The position numbers and the translations under genes are program-made. Below are positions 62,518 through 64,000 of a stretch of 64,000 nucleotides of DNA, piece after piece. The stretch covers positions 19,400,305 through 19,464,304 of the forward strand of contig NC_052488.1 of the NCBI RefSeq assembly GCF_009730915.1, given 5' to 3'. Numbering within the stretch: position 1 is the first letter of the stretch; each line of letters begins with the position of its first letter. This DNA is from Dioscorea cayenensis subsp. rotundata. Its lineage: Eukaryota > Streptophyta > Magnoliopsida > Dioscoreales > Dioscoreaceae. The notes under the pieces were generated by a model. The model had not been told where the DNA came from and ran no database searches. It saw nothing but the letters and a program-made list of their open reading frames with translations.

Positions 62518-63970
62518 TCAAGCAGGTCCAAGAGGCAGTGGTGAATCCTCCCAGAGCTCCTCTAGTTCAGTCATGAAATCTCCACCATCTACTGGACCAT
62601 TTAGAAGACTTTCCTGCATGACCTGAAAATATTTGCAGATGAAAATTTCTAATTATTATGTAGGTAATTAAGGTTTTATGTTTTTCATTTTAAAAACTTA
62701 AATTTGGATAACTGCCTACAAAAATAATGTTTCTAAGTTTACTCTGAATTTTCCAGCTTGCAGGATATAAAAGTAGAACATGAAAGATTTACTTCACAAT
62801 TCACATACTTTCTTTGTTTTCATAATCAACAAAGAATCCCAGACATAGTTTCAAATTCTATGAATTTGGTTGATATTATCTACAAGCACAAGTTGAAATA
62901 ATAGTAGAGCTAAATTACTTTATAGTGCTAGACAAGTTTTTTTTTTTTTTATACCAAGATGAGCGGCCTAGTCGCTAGGAAGATAAGGGCGTGCACAAGT
63001 CTCAGTACTGCGAGGCCTGCACACATATGGGTGCTAGGACGATCTGCACACAACCACCACTTACACAACTAAAAATATGCCCTCACCCATAATTTGAACT
63101 CTCACCACTTGTGGTGAAGGAGTCTAACAAAGATCCGAATACCAATAGACCACTTGGTCATTAGTAATAGACAAGTTATGTTGCCAAGTTCAAATATACA
63201 CCAAAAAAGCACAATGCATGGATGCAATCTAAAAGGGCAAAAATCTAGATGATAGGAAACACATGGCTGATGCCCACGAAGCATTGTGAACCACTTGGAC
63301 TGGAACTTAGATACAACATTATGAGAAATTTAATCAAGACTTCAACATTATCAGAAGGAAAAATGATCTAATTAGAACATGACAAAATCAATAACGAACA
63401 ACCAGTGGATGAGTAAGTTTTGAGGTGAACATACAGAAAATTTTAAGGTTTTAACCTAATCTTAAATGAATTTTCTGCTCGAAACTAATTTTCAGCCATT
63501 ACCTGTTGACCAGTGGTGCCAATGTCTTAGCCTATGAGTGGTGCCAATTTCTAGCCTATGTTATCTATAGCAACCTATGGTACTGATTTCATCAGACTGA
63601 AGAACGTTAAACAGAATTAGAACATTTAGAATATAACTCTACCAACCTTGGACTCCTGAAGTTCTGTGACAACTTTCAGCAGCCTATGGTACTGGTCTCT
63701 TGCTTCTGAATACTGAACCATTGACCTCACCCGGGCCAATGCTTTCCCAAACCTGGCCTCAGTCTGCTTTCTCCCTTCTTTCAAGTAATCATACTCGTCC
63801 TCTGTAGAAGATTGGTCTTGCATCATTGATCCTTCAAGCAAGTTTTCTGACCTAAACCCTCGCAAGCCACTTCCTTTACGCCTCCAGCGCAATATAGCTT
63901 TCTCCACAATTCCTACGGTCCAGACAACTTTTTTGTAGTGCTTCCTCACTTGGTGGCCTCTTACATGAGC
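62518..63970 (-). CDS. CAMTA transcription factor, C-terminal end (partial)
   Basis: The last two exons of a calmodulin-binding transcription activator, cut by the right edge: 63970-63647 (108 codons) and 62622-62518 (34 codons plus stop). The first begins inside an IQ motif (AHVRGHQVRKHYKKVVW) and continues into the calmodulin-binding stretch TVGIVEKAILRWRRKGSG, then GLRGFRS, a segment diagnostic of CAMTAs. The end is acidic (ELEELWEDSPLPLGPA). CAMTAs are nuclear, bind CGCG-type DNA through an N-terminal CG-1 domain and respond to calcium/calmodulin in cold and defence signalling. CG-1, TIG and ankyrin regions would lie beyond 64000. The intron between these exons contains a SINE. Which CAMTA paralogue it is cannot be decided. 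Confidence 0.93.
62939..63167 (-). mobile_element. SINE in the last CAMTA intron, with 10-bp TSD
   Basis: Read on the minus strand, it starts with a tRNA-like promoter: an A-box-like TGACCAAGTGGTCTATTGG and a B-box-like GAGAGTTCAAATTATGG. A body of about 130 bp follows, ending in a poly(A) tail (poly(T) at 62939-62950). A perfect 10-bp direct repeat TAGACAAGTT flanks it (62929-62938 and 63168-63177). It lies in the same orientation as the host gene. Confidence 0.85.
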
Positions 63971-64000
63971 CTGGTCAGCAATCAGGAGTAAACACTAATA

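Noticed and set aside
1..64000. tRNA or rRNA genes, CRISPR arrays, bacterial-type operons
   Set aside because: I looked for tRNA-like boxes and regular spacer arrays; the only tRNA-like promoters belong to SINEs, and nothing bacterial is present.

Overview
The window is nuclear DNA of a flowering plant. The genes have spliceosomal introns, and the protein families include a CAMTA factor, a BIG GRAIN 1-like protein and a P-class PPR protein. The intergenic DNA is strongly AT-rich and full of LTR elements, MITEs, SINEs and (TA)n tracts. The proteins look monocot-like but not grass-like. A yam-type monocot is my guess only. No virus, CRISPR array or bacterial island is visible.

Layout. 1-1817 is the end of a decayed Ty1/copia element with its 3' LTR. 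1.8-22.8 kb is a gene-poor, AT-rich tract with Stowaway-like MITEs, a hAT-like element (6490-7147) with an intact 8-bp target-site duplication, a faint LRR-like remnant near 10 kb, and a G-box-rich block at 15.2-17.7 kb. 22802-23710 (-) is a one-exon BIG GRAIN 1-like gene. 24.7 kb holds a SINE. 27.1-27.9 kb (+) holds exon-like pieces of a small unidentified gene. 30173-31849 (-) is an intronless PPR gene. 33994-36377 (+) is a five-exon Raf-like protein kinase.

37523-47167 (-) is the 16-exon translation release factor eRF3. 52545-55195 (+) is TFIIE beta. 56011-59229 (-) is a UBP3/UBP4-type deubiquitinase. 62518 to the right edge (-) is the 3' end of a CAMTA transcription factor. I rebuilt the exon structures by hand. 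All four multi-exon genes with both ends in the window close in frame: kinase 429 aa, eRF3 526 aa, TFIIE beta 288 aa, UBP 367 aa.

The genes are mainly housekeeping functions (translation termination, basal transcription, deubiquitination) with calcium and kinase signalling. They form no pathway or operon. The most noteworthy observations are: a four-codon upstream ORF ending 2 nt before the eRF3 start; the eRF3/TFIIE beta divergent intergenic region, expanded by a ~550-bp duplication around a truncated Ty3/gypsy piece and by a complete solo LTR about 170 bp from the TFIIE beta TATA box; a GC-AG intron in TFIIE beta; and a start-codon choice in the UBP gene that decides N-myristoylation. I found no clearly novel multi-gene system.
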